The notes under the pieces are model-generated. The model made no database searches. It was not told the DNA's origin and worked only from the letters and a program-made list of their open reading frames with translations. A stretch of DNA of 50,371 nucleotides. Source: CAZVCG01 sp964626265. GTDB taxonomy: Bacteria; Pseudomonadota; Alphaproteobacteria; UBA9219. A program made the position numbers and the translations under genes. Shown here in pieces: positions 25,937 through 34,444 of this stretch. How positions within the stretch are numbered: position 1 is the first letter of the stretch; each line of letters starts with the position of its first letter. The DNA lies in assembly GCA_964626265.1 (NCBI GenBank), contig CAZVCG010000013.1, positions 1 to 50,371 on the forward strand, in the 5' to 3' direction.

Positions 25937-27043
25937 CTACATCGACCCGGGGCCGCCCATGCCCGTATTTGAAATTTCCGTAACGACATTGAACACCGAT
26001 TGCATCGACCAGGCAATAGTCATGCCGACGAGAAAAAGTCCTATATTTCGAGCAACGGCGGCCTGGGCTTTCAAGTCGTCGATCTGGTCGCGGATCCATT
26101 CCTGCGTCACGTCCTCGATAACCGAACCGACGTCCGCGCGTTCCGACAGGATTTCAAGGTCAATGGCCACGCTGGGGTCAGGAAAATTATAGCCGCCGTA
26201 ACGCAAAGCTTCGCCCAAATTGCGGCCTCGCAACACTTCCTGACGCGCGGAATAAATCCGCTCCTTGAGCCATGGCGTCGCCTGTTCCTCCAGAATTTCC
26301 AACGCGCGCTTCAACGGCACCTGAGCGCCGAGCAGCGCCGACAAACCCAGCAGAAAAGCGCTACCCTGCAGAACGCGGTACCACGCCCAGGGCGGATACA
26401 TGTCCAGCTTGTTGCGCAGCGGCCCGCGCCAATGCGGCAATGTCACCGTAATAATAAATATAACCGCCACGATCCCCGCCAATACCCAAAGCCCCCAGTC
26501 GGCGATGAAATCCGATACCATCGGCACGCTGCCCATGGCATCGACGATTTTCTTTGGCGCCGTCTTTCGCATGTTCTGGATAAGCTGAACGCCGAACATA
26601 TAGAGCACAAAAGACAGTAACATTACCATGAAAGCAGGATAAGCCACGGCATACGACACCGCCGCCCGCATTTCGCGCGCGCGCTCGCCCATGGCCTGTA
26701 TCGACGCGAAAGCTTTCGCCATCGTGCCCGATTCCTCGCCCGCGCGGATCATATAGAGTTCGGACGAGGGCACCCAGCCTTCCATGGATTCCGACAAACC
26801 GTGTCCGGCGCGGTCCTTTAAAAACCATTCGCGCAAGGCGACCGCGGCGGGACGTTTAGGGTATTTGCCCATTTCGGACGCGTTTTGGTACAAGCGGTCG
26901 AGACAGCGCGACAGCGCCTCGTTCATGCGCAACATGCCTTCGAGCTTTCGGTAAATGCGGAACCTTTGCTTACGGCTGGTGCGCAACTGGAATTGCGTGA
27001 ACTTGCGATCAAGATCGTCAAGATCAATGTTTTCTAAACTCAT
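25937..27043 (-). CDS. pilR: PilR-like inner-membrane platform protein (type II secretion F family)
   Basis: A 368-residue polytopic protein that forms the inner-membrane base on which pilin assembly occurs. It has two T2SSF repeats, at about residues 25-150 and 215-345, with membrane helices AVAYPAFMVMLLSFVLYMFG, WVLAGIVAVIFIITVTLP and one near the C-terminus. GEESGTMAKAF is the typical F-family motif; the second repeat has ILSERADVGSVIEDV in the same position. The start overlaps the PilQ stop by 4 bp (ATGA), showing tight coupling with its ATPase, the order also seen in R64. Confidence 0.92.
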   Translation of the reverse strand: MSLENIDLDDLDRKFTQFQLRTSRKQRFRIYRKLEGMLRMNEALSRCLDRLYQNASEMGKYPKRPAAVALREWFLKDRAGHGLSESMEGWVPSSELYMIRAGEESGTMAKAFASIQAMGERAREMRAAVSYAVAYPAFMVMLLSFVLYMFGVQLIQNMRKTAPKKIVDAMGSVPMVSDFIADWGLWVLAGIVAVIFIITVTLPHWRGPLRNKLDMYPPWAWYRVLQGSAFLLGLSALLGAQVPLKRALEILEEQATPWLKERIYSARQEVLRGRNLGEALRYGGYNFPDPSVAIDLEILSERADVGSVIEDVTQEWIRDQIDDLKAQAAVARNIGLFLVGMTIAWSMQSVFNVVTEISNTGMGGPGSM

Positions 27044-29025
27044 AAGATGGCTCCCAAACGCTGTTCGACTTCAAGGATTTCGCGCTCGCGCGCCAGCGGC
27101 CCAACTTCGTGTTCCGCGTCCTGCGGCGACACTTCGCCTCGCCTGATCTTTTCCAGTGAATGCCACAACATGGTGACGCCGTTCAATCCATGGGGTGAAA
27201 GCCAATAATTGCTGGCTTCCTCAAGCCGGTTTTCCTGCAGCAATCCCATAAGCTTTTGGTCTGTTTCGATGACTTCGGCGCAGACCGTGCGTCCCGAACG
27301 GCCCTTATAACAGCTGTCGCAGCCATCAGGATTGGCGACATAGACCTGGCGCATGTCGGGCTCGGACAGGCGGTCATAGACACTCGCGCCGGTGCCCGTC
27401 CTGCTGCGCGCGGCGTCCATAAGCGCAAGCCCGGCGCGCACGCGGCGTATCATATCCTTGTAGAGAGGCCCCAGTTCCGAAGGCGCTTGGGAAAGGGGGA
27501 TGCGACACTTTGGGCAAAGACCGCGTAAAAGACGCTGACAGATCATGCCCTTCAGCAAATGTTCGTCATAGACAAGATACGGCTCAATGCCGATATCCCT
27601 CAAGCGCTGAGGAATGGCAAGCGCAGCATAAACGTGGGTCGTCGTGTAGACTTGGCGTCCCGTCAAGGCAAGACGAAAGGCGAATTTCGCCGTTTGAATG
27701 TCGCGCACCTCGCCAAGCATCACGATATCAGGATCAAGACGCAAGGCGCAGCGCATGATTTCGACGAAAGAGCGCTCGCGCTGTTCGTCCTTCACGGACG
27801 CCGACACGCCCACCTGACGCGCGCCGACAACGCCGCCTTCGGGAGGATCTTCGACCAGCAAACAGTTGAGCTGCATGTTCGTTTCAGCCATGCGGCGGTT
27901 GAGCGTCATGCGCAACGTCGTTGTCTTTCCCTGATTAACGGGGCCGGCGAACACGCGCATGCTGCCCGGAAATTGACGCAAGCTTTGTATGACTTTTAAT
28001 TGTTCTTGTGAAAAGCCGAGGGAATCCACATCGGCCATGATGAAGTTTTCGCCGAACAAATGCGCGGAGTCGTATGACAAGCGCATATCGAGATAGCGTC
28101 CGCCATCCGACAACGGCACCCACTGGCAACGGACGCTGATAATTCCCTTGGGCAGTATGAGCGAATCCTTGCCTTGCGCCGTCGATGTCAACATCGCGGC
28201 TTGCGGCTCTTGCCAGTTTGCCGTAGCTCCCGATTGGCCGACGGAATGCGAATAAATCGAGGAGAGCATCTGCTCCCCTTCTTTTTGCGTCCATGTCTCC
28301 CAAAGACGCAACGCGCCATCCACGCGGAATTCGATGCGCGTGCGACCATCGCTCGCTTCAATGTGAATATCGTTCGCGCCCATCTCTACGGCCCGTTCCA
28401 TCATATCGACGATACGGCGGCGGATGGAATTTTCATCCAGTCTAGTAACCGCGTTTTGGCGGTTCGAATAAAGATAGGCCTGACGTATAATGTTCGGCGT
28501 TACATAGCGCGGCTCGTCAAGCGTATAGCCTTGGCGGCGCGCTGAAAGCGCAACGGACGTGACAAGGGGCGAATGCCGGTGCGACGCGCTAACAAGCCAC
28601 ATGCCGTTATCGAAAAGCGCGCATAAATTGCGGGAATCTTCGGGCACCCTGAGCGCGCCGCCTTCCGCCGTCAGGAGTTCGCCTGAAAAAACCAGCGGCC
28701 CCGTTTGGGACAACGTGCGTTCGTCCTCGGCTTTCACGTCTTGGGCATTTTGGATCGAAGCCTGGCTTAATAAGCGAAGATCGTTCCCGCCGGTGTTTTT
28801 GGGGGACTCGGCGCCATCAGACGCAGATTCGTTTTCTTTCCTTTTCGGAGCCAAGTCGGCAGGAGGCTTGGCAGGGTGAGCCGCTTTATCCCTGTTCGGG
28901 GAAGATGTAGCTGGACGTCTTTTCTCAACCCCGGACAGCGCTTGAGCTTTGGCTCTCGGAACATCTGCCTTGCCTTGCAAAACAGCGTTGAGTTTGTCGT
29001 TCAAATCCGAGAGTAGGTTTCGCAA
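27040..29025 (-). CDS. pilQ: PilQ-like pilus assembly ATPase (GspE family)
   Basis: Cytosolic hexameric ATPase that powers thin-pilus assembly. It has 661 residues, longer than the roughly 510-550 of R64-type PilQ because of a Lys/Ala/Pro-rich N-terminal stretch of about 100 residues. Walker A is GPVNQGKTTT at 361-370, in which the usual TGSGK is VNQGK. The Walker B region is DPDIVMLGEVRD, and the His box is YTTTHVYAA. A tetracysteine zinc element is visible (LCPKCRIPL and CDSCYKG). The start is TTG at 29025, the best available; no in-frame ATG occurs before the conserved core. It is coupled to PilR by a 4-bp overlap. Confidence 0.9.
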   Translation of the reverse strand: MRNLLSDLNDKLNAVLQGKADVPRAKAQALSGVEKRRPATSSPNRDKAAHPAKPPADLAPKRKENESASDGAESPKNTGGNDLRLLSQASIQNAQDVKAEDERTLSQTGPLVFSGELLTAEGGALRVPEDSRNLCALFDNGMWLVSASHRHSPLVTSVALSARRQGYTLDEPRYVTPNIIRQAYLYSNRQNAVTRLDENSIRRRIVDMMERAVEMGANDIHIEASDGRTRIEFRVDGALRLWETWTQKEGEQMLSSIYSHSVGQSGATANWQEPQAAMLTSTAQGKDSLILPKGIISVRCQWVPLSDGGRYLDMRLSYDSAHLFGENFIMADVDSLGFSQEQLKVIQSLRQFPGSMRVFAGPVNQGKTTTLRMTLNRRMAETNMQLNCLLVEDPPEGGVVGARQVGVSASVKDEQRERSFVEIMRCALRLDPDIVMLGEVRDIQTAKFAFRLALTGRQVYTTTHVYAALAIPQRLRDIGIEPYLVYDEHLLKGMICQRLLRGLCPKCRIPLSQAPSELGPLYKDMIRRVRAGLALMDAARSRTGTGASVYDRLSEPDMRQVYVANPDGCDSCYKGRSGRTVCAEVIETDQKLMGLLQENRLEEASNYWLSPHGLNGVTMLWHSLEKIRRGEVSPQDAEHEVGPLAREREILEVEQRLGAIL

Positions 29026-29057
29026 GTCGACAACCGTTTCTGTTTATGGCTGACACA

Positions 29058-29942
29058 TTACCGCCCGGAAAATACAACGGCGACATCCTTAACGCTGACG
29101 GAACGCGTCTTATTGTCCTTAAGCAACGTCACGGTTCGGTTGGTGATGCTTTGAACGACGCTGCCGTCGGAAAGCTTGTCGCCCTGCCTAACCGTTGTTG
29201 GCTTGCCTTCGCCCACCTTGACAGTCGCCGCGTAGTTTCCGCTTACGCCGACGATGCGCGTCACTTCAACCGGCGATGGCGGAACAAACACAGGCGTTAT
29301 CGGCATGACTTCGGCCCCTTGCATTGCAGCAGGGGGAAGCACCATAGGGGGCGCCTGGGGCGGGATTTTCATTCCCAAAGCGCTGGCGGGAATGGCGGAA
29401 ACCATGGTCTTTTCATCGCGTTCCTGACGAATTGAGGCCAGATCAGTAAGACGTTTTTCGATATCGATAAGGATGTCGAGTTTCGCGACAGCCTCGCGCG
29501 CCGAGTTAAGATCTTCCAGCGTTATGCTGTCAGTCGTCTTATTTAGCCGCTTTACAACGCTCTTGACCGAGTCAGGAACCTTGATATTGCCTTTTTCGTC
29601 TTTGTCGTCCTTGTCTGATTTAGCTTTCTTGTCTTTGGGCGTTTCCAACGCTGGAGGTTCAATTGCCGGCAAAACCACCCCGGGGCTTTCCGCTTTCGGG
29701 GCCTCCTTTTTTTCCGGCATTGAAGCCAGAGCCAGTTGCTGCGGCATGTCTGCTTGCGCCTTATTAAAGGACTGCGCTTGAGCCTCAACGGCTGCGCCTT
29801 GCGAGGCAACCTTCACAGCGGCCGCCGTTCCAAGCGCTGCTATTGCCGCATCTTGGGCTAATTCCTGAGCCTGAACAGAAGCAACATGCGCCAACCCAAA
29901 TCCGAGGATCGAGGCTATACCAAATCTAATGGCGATTTTCAT
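29058..29942 (-). CDS. pilP: PilP-like type IVb pilus periplasmic protein
   Basis: A 294-residue exported protein. Residues 1-25 form a signal peptide (ending VQA). A long, charged, low-complexity region follows (PKDKKAKSDKDDKDEKG). The C-terminal 70 residues form a PilP-type beta domain (VTRIVGVSGNYAATVKVGEGKPTTVRQGDKL), where R64-type PilP is most conserved. PilP-type proteins are thought to bridge the inner-membrane complex and the secretin. The start overlaps the end of pilO by 17 bp. It is about twice the length of typical R64 PilP; the extra part is the linker. Confidence 0.82.
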   Translation of the reverse strand: MKIAIRFGIASILGFGLAHVASVQAQELAQDAAIAALGTAAAVKVASQGAAVEAQAQSFNKAQADMPQQLALASMPEKKEAPKAESPGVVLPAIEPPALETPKDKKAKSDKDDKDEKGNIKVPDSVKSVVKRLNKTTDSITLEDLNSAREAVAKLDILIDIEKRLTDLASIRQERDEKTMVSAIPASALGMKIPPQAPPMVLPPAAMQGAEVMPITPVFVPPSPVEVTRIVGVSGNYAATVKVGEGKPTTVRQGDKLSDGSVVQSITNRTVTLLKDNKTRSVSVKDVAVVFSGR

Positions 29943-31191
29943 AGATCACCCCTTCTATCGACCAAGTGCCGCCCATACCGCTTAGGGTATAGGCAAGCCC
30001 GTTAATGACGACACCGGGCATATCCTCAAAGAAGTCCGGCAGTGTCCACGGCAATACTGGCGCAGAAAGGGTAAAGGAACGCTTAACCCATGGGGGGGGA
30101 GGGGGATTCCAGGGCCCCTGATAGTTTGGCGGCGGCGGCGGCGGCGGATCGTCCGGTATGCGGTTCAGGGATCCACTCCAATTTTGAGCCAAATAGCGGC
30201 GAGTAACCTCTTCCGGATCCAGAAGAGATTGGGGGCCTCTAGGCGCAGGAGGCTCGGAATGACTAACGACAAGCGTCGCCGCGCCAACGTTCTCGCTAAT
30301 AACAAATTCCTTAGGCGGCGAAGAAAAGCTCCCTGTTCGCACCCATTTTTCAGTGAGAGAACTGTCATCACAACGGACAGAGTCAAGTTTCCAGCCTGCA
30401 ACGGCAATGGGAGCCTTCTTAAAAGATTCGTTGCAGCTTTTGACTACGTCCAGCGGATGAGGCCTTTTTTCCCACTTCCGCTCCGGCGGAGGATATACGG
30501 GTTGTTGCGTAAAGCCGGGCAACAGTTTTTGGGCTTCCATCTGCGCGCGGCGCAAGGCTTCTTCGCGAGCAAGCCTTGCCTGTTCTTCCTGTTCGCTTTT
30601 TTTCTGTATATACAAACCTACGCCTAGCAAGACCACCAAAACTAGCCCCAAGCCGCCCATAACAATGAGCGTCGAACGCGAAATGGCCACGGAACGGAGC
30701 CGGACATCCGCTTTGTCGTTGAGCAACAAAGCGACGGGCATCGAGTCTGCGCCTGAAATGCCCCAGGTCTCCGGCGCATATATTCTTTGGAGACCGCCGA
30801 TCGCCATTTCCTGAAGAAGACGGTCGCGCGCCTCGGTTTCATCGGCAAAAAACAAGTCGCCGTCCGGAACAATGAGATCGTCGCGGACGACGACAATGGC
30901 CGTGCCTTCGCGTAAGCGAAAGGCGCCAGCCCATGAACCAGGTTGTTGATTAGCTAAACAAGCCGCCAAAACAGGAAGGCCCGCTTTATGTTCCGTTCCT
31001 TCCTGGCTTAAACCGAACTGGGGAACGCGACCAGCTTTGTTGCCTGCGCGAACGGCGTAGAATTGCGCTTGTACGCTTGGTTGCTGGGCGGCCTCCTTGG
31101 CGGCTTGGGAAACGCGTCCGCTAGGGCTGTTTTCCCAGTAGAGGCCGCTGGCGTACTGCCGTCGCCCAATCGTTACAACGCCGCCGGACAT
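29926..31191 (-). CDS. pilO: PilO-like type IVb pilus assembly protein
   Basis: A 421-residue bitopic protein. The N-terminal 170 residues are cytosolic, with the PilO-type opening GGVVTIGRRQYASGLYWE. One membrane helix lies near residues 175-195 (LIVMGGLGLVLVVLLGVGLYI), followed by a charged coiled coil and a periplasmic domain. The C-terminal part is proline-rich (PPPPPPPNY and NPPPPPWV), encoded by a GCC-repeat and an 8-C tract. The ATG overlaps the pilN stop (TAATG). The R64 family protein is of similar size and is required for thin-pilus formation. Confidence 0.85.
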   Translation of the reverse strand: MSGGVVTIGRRQYASGLYWENSPSGRVSQAAKEAAQQPSVQAQFYAVRAGNKAGRVPQFGLSQEGTEHKAGLPVLAACLANQQPGSWAGAFRLREGTAIVVVRDDLIVPDGDLFFADETEARDRLLQEMAIGGLQRIYAPETWGISGADSMPVALLLNDKADVRLRSVAISRSTLIVMGGLGLVLVVLLGVGLYIQKKSEQEEQARLAREEALRRAQMEAQKLLPGFTQQPVYPPPERKWEKRPHPLDVVKSCNESFKKAPIAVAGWKLDSVRCDDSSLTEKWVRTGSFSSPPKEFVISENVGAATLVVSHSEPPAPRGPQSLLDPEEVTRRYLAQNWSGSLNRIPDDPPPPPPPNYQGPWNPPPPPWVKRSFTLSAPVLPWTLPDFFEDMPGVVINGLAYTLSGMGGTWSIEGVIYENRH

Positions 31192-32789
31192 TAAATCTGC
31201 TCCGCTCTCGGAATATCAAGTACCTGTGGCGTTATAGCGATGAAGAGCATGGAATGCGTCGTCACATTGCTCGAGCCGCCGCCCAAAAGGAAGTTAAAGG
31301 GGCTTCCCACACCGGTGGCGTTTTGCGCGGTTTGCTCATCATCTACGCCCGCCAGCACCAACGTGTTCCCGCTCTTGAGCAATGACTGTTGAACAAAAAC
31401 ACGGCTCGCAGTTTCGGGAAGTTGCACCCCGTTCGCCGCCGCAATATTGCCAAACTCACGAACGGTCACGATGTCCGTCAGGCTCAACGAGTACTGAAGC
31501 ATGATGCGTCCGTCATCCAGCAAGCGAGGAGTCAATTGCAACGCGAAGCCTTCGCGAACCGTAGCCGGCGTAATCGTGCTGCTCACAGAGCCCGTTATTG
31601 ATCCTGACGTTGTCGTATTTTGGACTGAAGCAACATAGGCACGGTCACGACCGACACGGCGGGTAACAGGCCTGTTGTTCAGTGTTGTCATAGGGAACTG
31701 AGCAACGCGCGTCGTATCACCCAAGCTCGACAAAGCCTGGAATATGGCCTGTATACCTCCACCATGGCCCGGCAAAATGGCCATATTCAGCTCGCCCGGA
31801 TTGGAGCCGGTCGTGCTCAATGGCGATCCGGCAACAAGCGGGAAACCGCTTGGTCCAAGATAAGGAGCGGTGAAGCCCGCCCATTTTGTCAGAAATTGAT
31901 TGAAGCTGAAGGCAAAATCGTTGCCTTGTGCCAATTCAACCTTATACACCTCGACATTGATGGCTATCTGCCGCGACGACCTTTTGTTCTCTTCTTCAAT
32001 ATATTTGGAGACAGTACGCATCAGTTCGGGCGTTGTCGTCACGGTGATCGTTCCTGATGAAGGCGCTGTAACGACGTTGCCGATGCCCCCTAACATTGAA
32101 GTCACGGTATCTTTAAGCTCTTCCCAGGCTTTCAGTTCCACGCTCATCTCGGACGTTTGCTGTAAAGAGCTGGTGCCTGAGCCGCCAGAGGAGCCCCCCG
32201 ATGAACCACCGCCTGAGCCGCTGTCCTCTTTTACTCCATCCTTAACCGTCTGGGTTCCAGGCAAGGATTCGACCATGAAAACCCGCGTTTCAAAGCGCGA
32301 AAAGTTGATTGCAGCCCCGTCGTACTTCCAGTTTATGCCAAAATAGCCTGCGACCTGATCCAGAAGCCCGGACAATGGGCCTTCATAGGAAATCGTCATG
32401 CCGCCGCTAGAGCCGCCGCCGCTGGAGCCGCCAATGCTACCCGTTGTTCCCGGCGCGATCCGCACGGGAATTCCGGTTTGCGATCCTATAGCGCTGCAAA
32501 TTTCGTTTAGGGGCATAGGCTCTCCGGCCACAAGCGCCACGCCGCGCGCGCCTTCGTAGCGACCGGGCAACGGAACGCCGCGGCGCATGCGCAAAGAAGC
32601 GCCGCCAGCCCAGATTTTATCGCTCACAGTCAGAGGATTGTACGACTTGGGGGGCGCAGGGCTTTTGGCCTCCTGAAGACCGGAAGTAGCTTGATCCGCA
32701 CGTTCGTTAATCAGGTTACGAACTTTTTCATTGTTGCAGCCCGCAAGGGCGACAATTGTCAAAACAAGCGCTACGTGCCGGTATTTCAT
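31191..32789 (-). CDS. pilN: PilN-like outer-membrane secretin lipoprotein
   Basis: The ring through which the type IVb pilus leaves the cell. It has 532 residues. The lipobox LAGC (Cys18) shows a lipoprotein, as in R64 PilN. An N-domain precedes two Gly/Ser-rich linkers (GGSSGGGSSGG; GSGGGSSGGSSGGSG). The conserved secretin C-domain spans about residues 340-520 (PMTTLNNRPVTRRVGRDRAYV, LTPRLLDDGRIMLQYSLSL, VFVQQSLLKSGNTLVLAGV, MLFIAITPQVLD). It lies 12 bp after the PilL-like gene. Confidence 0.93.
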   Translation of the reverse strand: MKYRHVALVLTIVALAGCNNEKVRNLINERADQATSGLQEAKSPAPPKSYNPLTVSDKIWAGGASLRMRRGVPLPGRYEGARGVALVAGEPMPLNEICSAIGSQTGIPVRIAPGTTGSIGGSSGGGSSGGMTISYEGPLSGLLDQVAGYFGINWKYDGAAINFSRFETRVFMVESLPGTQTVKDGVKEDSGSGGGSSGGSSGGSGTSSLQQTSEMSVELKAWEELKDTVTSMLGGIGNVVTAPSSGTITVTTTPELMRTVSKYIEEENKRSSRQIAINVEVYKVELAQGNDFAFSFNQFLTKWAGFTAPYLGPSGFPLVAGSPLSTTGSNPGELNMAILPGHGGGIQAIFQALSSLGDTTRVAQFPMTTLNNRPVTRRVGRDRAYVASVQNTTTSGSITGSVSSTITPATVREGFALQLTPRLLDDGRIMLQYSLSLTDIVTVREFGNIAAANGVQLPETASRVFVQQSLLKSGNTLVLAGVDDEQTAQNATGVGSPFNFLLGGGSSNVTTHSMLFIAITPQVLDIPRAEQI

Positions 32790-32801
32790 ATTACCCTCGC
32801 C

Positions 32802-33851
32802 TTATTCGCTGTAGTTGTTGCCGCGCGTTTGAACCACGAGCACGGTTTGCCCCGCTACTGGACTGTTATGCAAGGCGGCGACCGGTTGCGGTTGGGCTTC
32901 CTGGAATCCCGTCAAGAGGCTGCGGACAACATCTTCGTATGTCCCCGTTAGCGTCACCGAAGCTTGTAAAGGATAATCGTATTCTGCTTGCCAGCTTAAC
33001 TCCACGTTAGCGCGGCGGGACCAGTTTTCGAGCACCTTGTGGAGCGTGTCTCCACGGTTGGCGGACCATGTATCGACAACGCTCGTCGAGGAAACGGGCG
33101 ATTGCGGCGTGTAGATCGGGGCCATTGCGGCACGGGGAGCCTGAAGCGTTTGACTAACCGGAGGCGACAGCAAATGAACAGGCTTGTTGTCCATCGCTGG
33201 TTGATAGCTTGGCGCGGGCGTTGTCTCCGCCATCGTTCCGAGGACATTGGCGGGTTTCCCTTCGCCACGCACGATCTGGATCATCTTGCCTTGTTCGCGC
33301 ATGGCCAAGCCGACAGACTTCAACGTGTCTTCAAGTATGGGCTTCCACGGACGGCCGCCCTGCCAAGAAACAAGCGTGCTGAGCTGCACATCCTGGCTTA
33401 CGGAAAAGCCATATTCAGGGGGCAGGATTTGACGCAACGCAACGGACAAAGGCACGTTATTTGCGAATCCTCTCACCACTGTTTCCTTCGGCGGCGCCGA
33501 ATCCGAAGGCGTTGCAACAGCCGATGGAGGCGGCGTTAAGAAATGTTCTTCCAGAACTTTTTCTTTTGCGGCGGCAGAGGGTTCCGCTTTTGGAGCGCCT
33601 TGAATAACCAACGGTGGATCATACGATTGGGGCGCGCGCGTTATGGGCTGAGACGGCGGAGGGGCAGGAGAAAGTTGTTGGGGAGGCGGCACCGGAGCAG
33701 CCAAAGAAGACGGTTGCTGTATATCCGTTTCAGATGAAGGTGAAACCCATTGAAATCCCGCATGAGCCGAAGAAGCACAAAATAAAACGCCCGCAATTAA
33801 TGCGACAGAACTCAGTAATTGAAAGGAGAAATAATTGCGTCGATTCAGCAT
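32802..33851 (-). CDS. pilL: PilL-like protein with TcpQ-type domain
   Basis: A 349-residue exported protein and the first gene of the pilus operon. The signal peptide ends at SSAHA (residues 1-32). A proline-rich stretch follows, then two related modules. One is near residues 125-200 (FANNVPLSVALRQILPPEYGFSV). The other is the C-terminal TcpQ-like module (WSANRGDTLHKVLENWSRRANVELSW), which in the family helps the secretin localise. The start at 33851 has AAGGA seven bases upstream and precedes the signal peptide directly. A longer frame upstream was not used because it would place charged residues before it. Confidence 0.88.
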   Translation of the reverse strand: MLNRRNYFSFQLLSSVALIAGVLFCASSAHAGFQWVSPSSETDIQQPSSLAAPVPPPQQLSPAPPPSQPITRAPQSYDPPLVIQGAPKAEPSAAAKEKVLEEHFLTPPPSAVATPSDSAPPKETVVRGFANNVPLSVALRQILPPEYGFSVSQDVQLSTLVSWQGGRPWKPILEDTLKSVGLAMREQGKMIQIVRGEGKPANVLGTMAETTPAPSYQPAMDNKPVHLLSPPVSQTLQAPRAAMAPIYTPQSPVSSTSVVDTWSANRGDTLHKVLENWSRRANVELSWQAEYDYPLQASVTLTGTYEDVVRSLLTGFQEAQPQPVAALHNSPVAGQTVLVVQTRGNNYSE

Positions 33852-34159
33852 GACTCGTTCCTTTTTCGAAGCTGATTCCGATTTGGCCGACAGTCTAAAG
33901 GAGCCTTCAAGAGGCAACAATAACCCACGAATCCTTTACCCCCTTCCCTCTCCTTATGTGCTGTTTGTGCAACATCTCGTTGAAACAAAAGAATCAAACC
34001 TGCCCCAAAACGACACTGATATCCCTTGGCTTTCAGGAATAATGAGACAATGGGCTCAGGTCGTCATTAAGAAGAGGGGCGAGTCCTTTCTCATAGCCAG
34101 GACTGAAACTCTTTTAGGGAAGTGAACTAATTCGCGGGGAAGTGATTCGAAACCAGTCT
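33852..34159. other. 308-bp gap between the Dot/Icm-like module and the pilus operon
   Basis: This is the largest gap in the minus-strand cluster, so a promoter for the pil operon probably lies here. A plus-strand open frame of 96 codons starts within the pilL start region, but it lacks a ribosome site and any recognisable domain, and I do not call it. No clear terminator or repeat is seen. Confidence 0.5.
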
Positions 34160-34432
34160 CTAATCATAGTCGATCCAACGTCGGCGAGCGACCCGGCTGT
34201 TGGCGGGACGTCGTGTTCCGAGCAGCCAGCAACGGAACGCGCGTAAGGAAGCGTCGAACGTCATGCCTCGGCGCTCGAGAAACCAGAAGACCAGCATCAC
34301 GAAGCAGGCTACGCCGAAAGTCCACGAACGCATGTGCACGAGAAAAATCAAAATGCCGATAGAGGCGCGCGCATCCATAAAGAAAAACCGCGTCGGTTTT
34401 TGGGTGTTGCGCCAGTGAATGTCGACCATCAT
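34160..34432 (-). CDS. icmT: IcmT/TraK-like inner-membrane protein
   Basis: A 90-residue protein. The N-terminal HWRNTQKPTRFFFMDARASIGILIFLVHMRSWTF matches the IcmT pattern (HWRDSA-RxPRFFxxDA-x-FP), followed by two hydrophobic segments and a basic C-terminus. IcmT is part of the Dot/Icm secretion system of Legionella and its IncI counterpart TraK. The gene lies 12 bp after dotB, the same order as traJ-traK. Size and topology fit the family (about 86 residues). Confidence 0.9.
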   Translation of the reverse strand: MMVDIHWRNTQKPTRFFFMDARASIGILIFLVHMRSWTFGVACFVMLVFWFLERRGMTFDASLRAFRCWLLGTRRPANSRVARRRWIDYD

Positions 34433-34444
34433 GGCTTTTTCTCC

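Noticed and set aside
33835..34125. Plus-strand open frame of 96 codons between the Dot/Icm-like module and pilL
   Set aside because: It overlaps the pilL start in antisense, has no ribosome site and no recognisable domain; I treat the region as promoter space.
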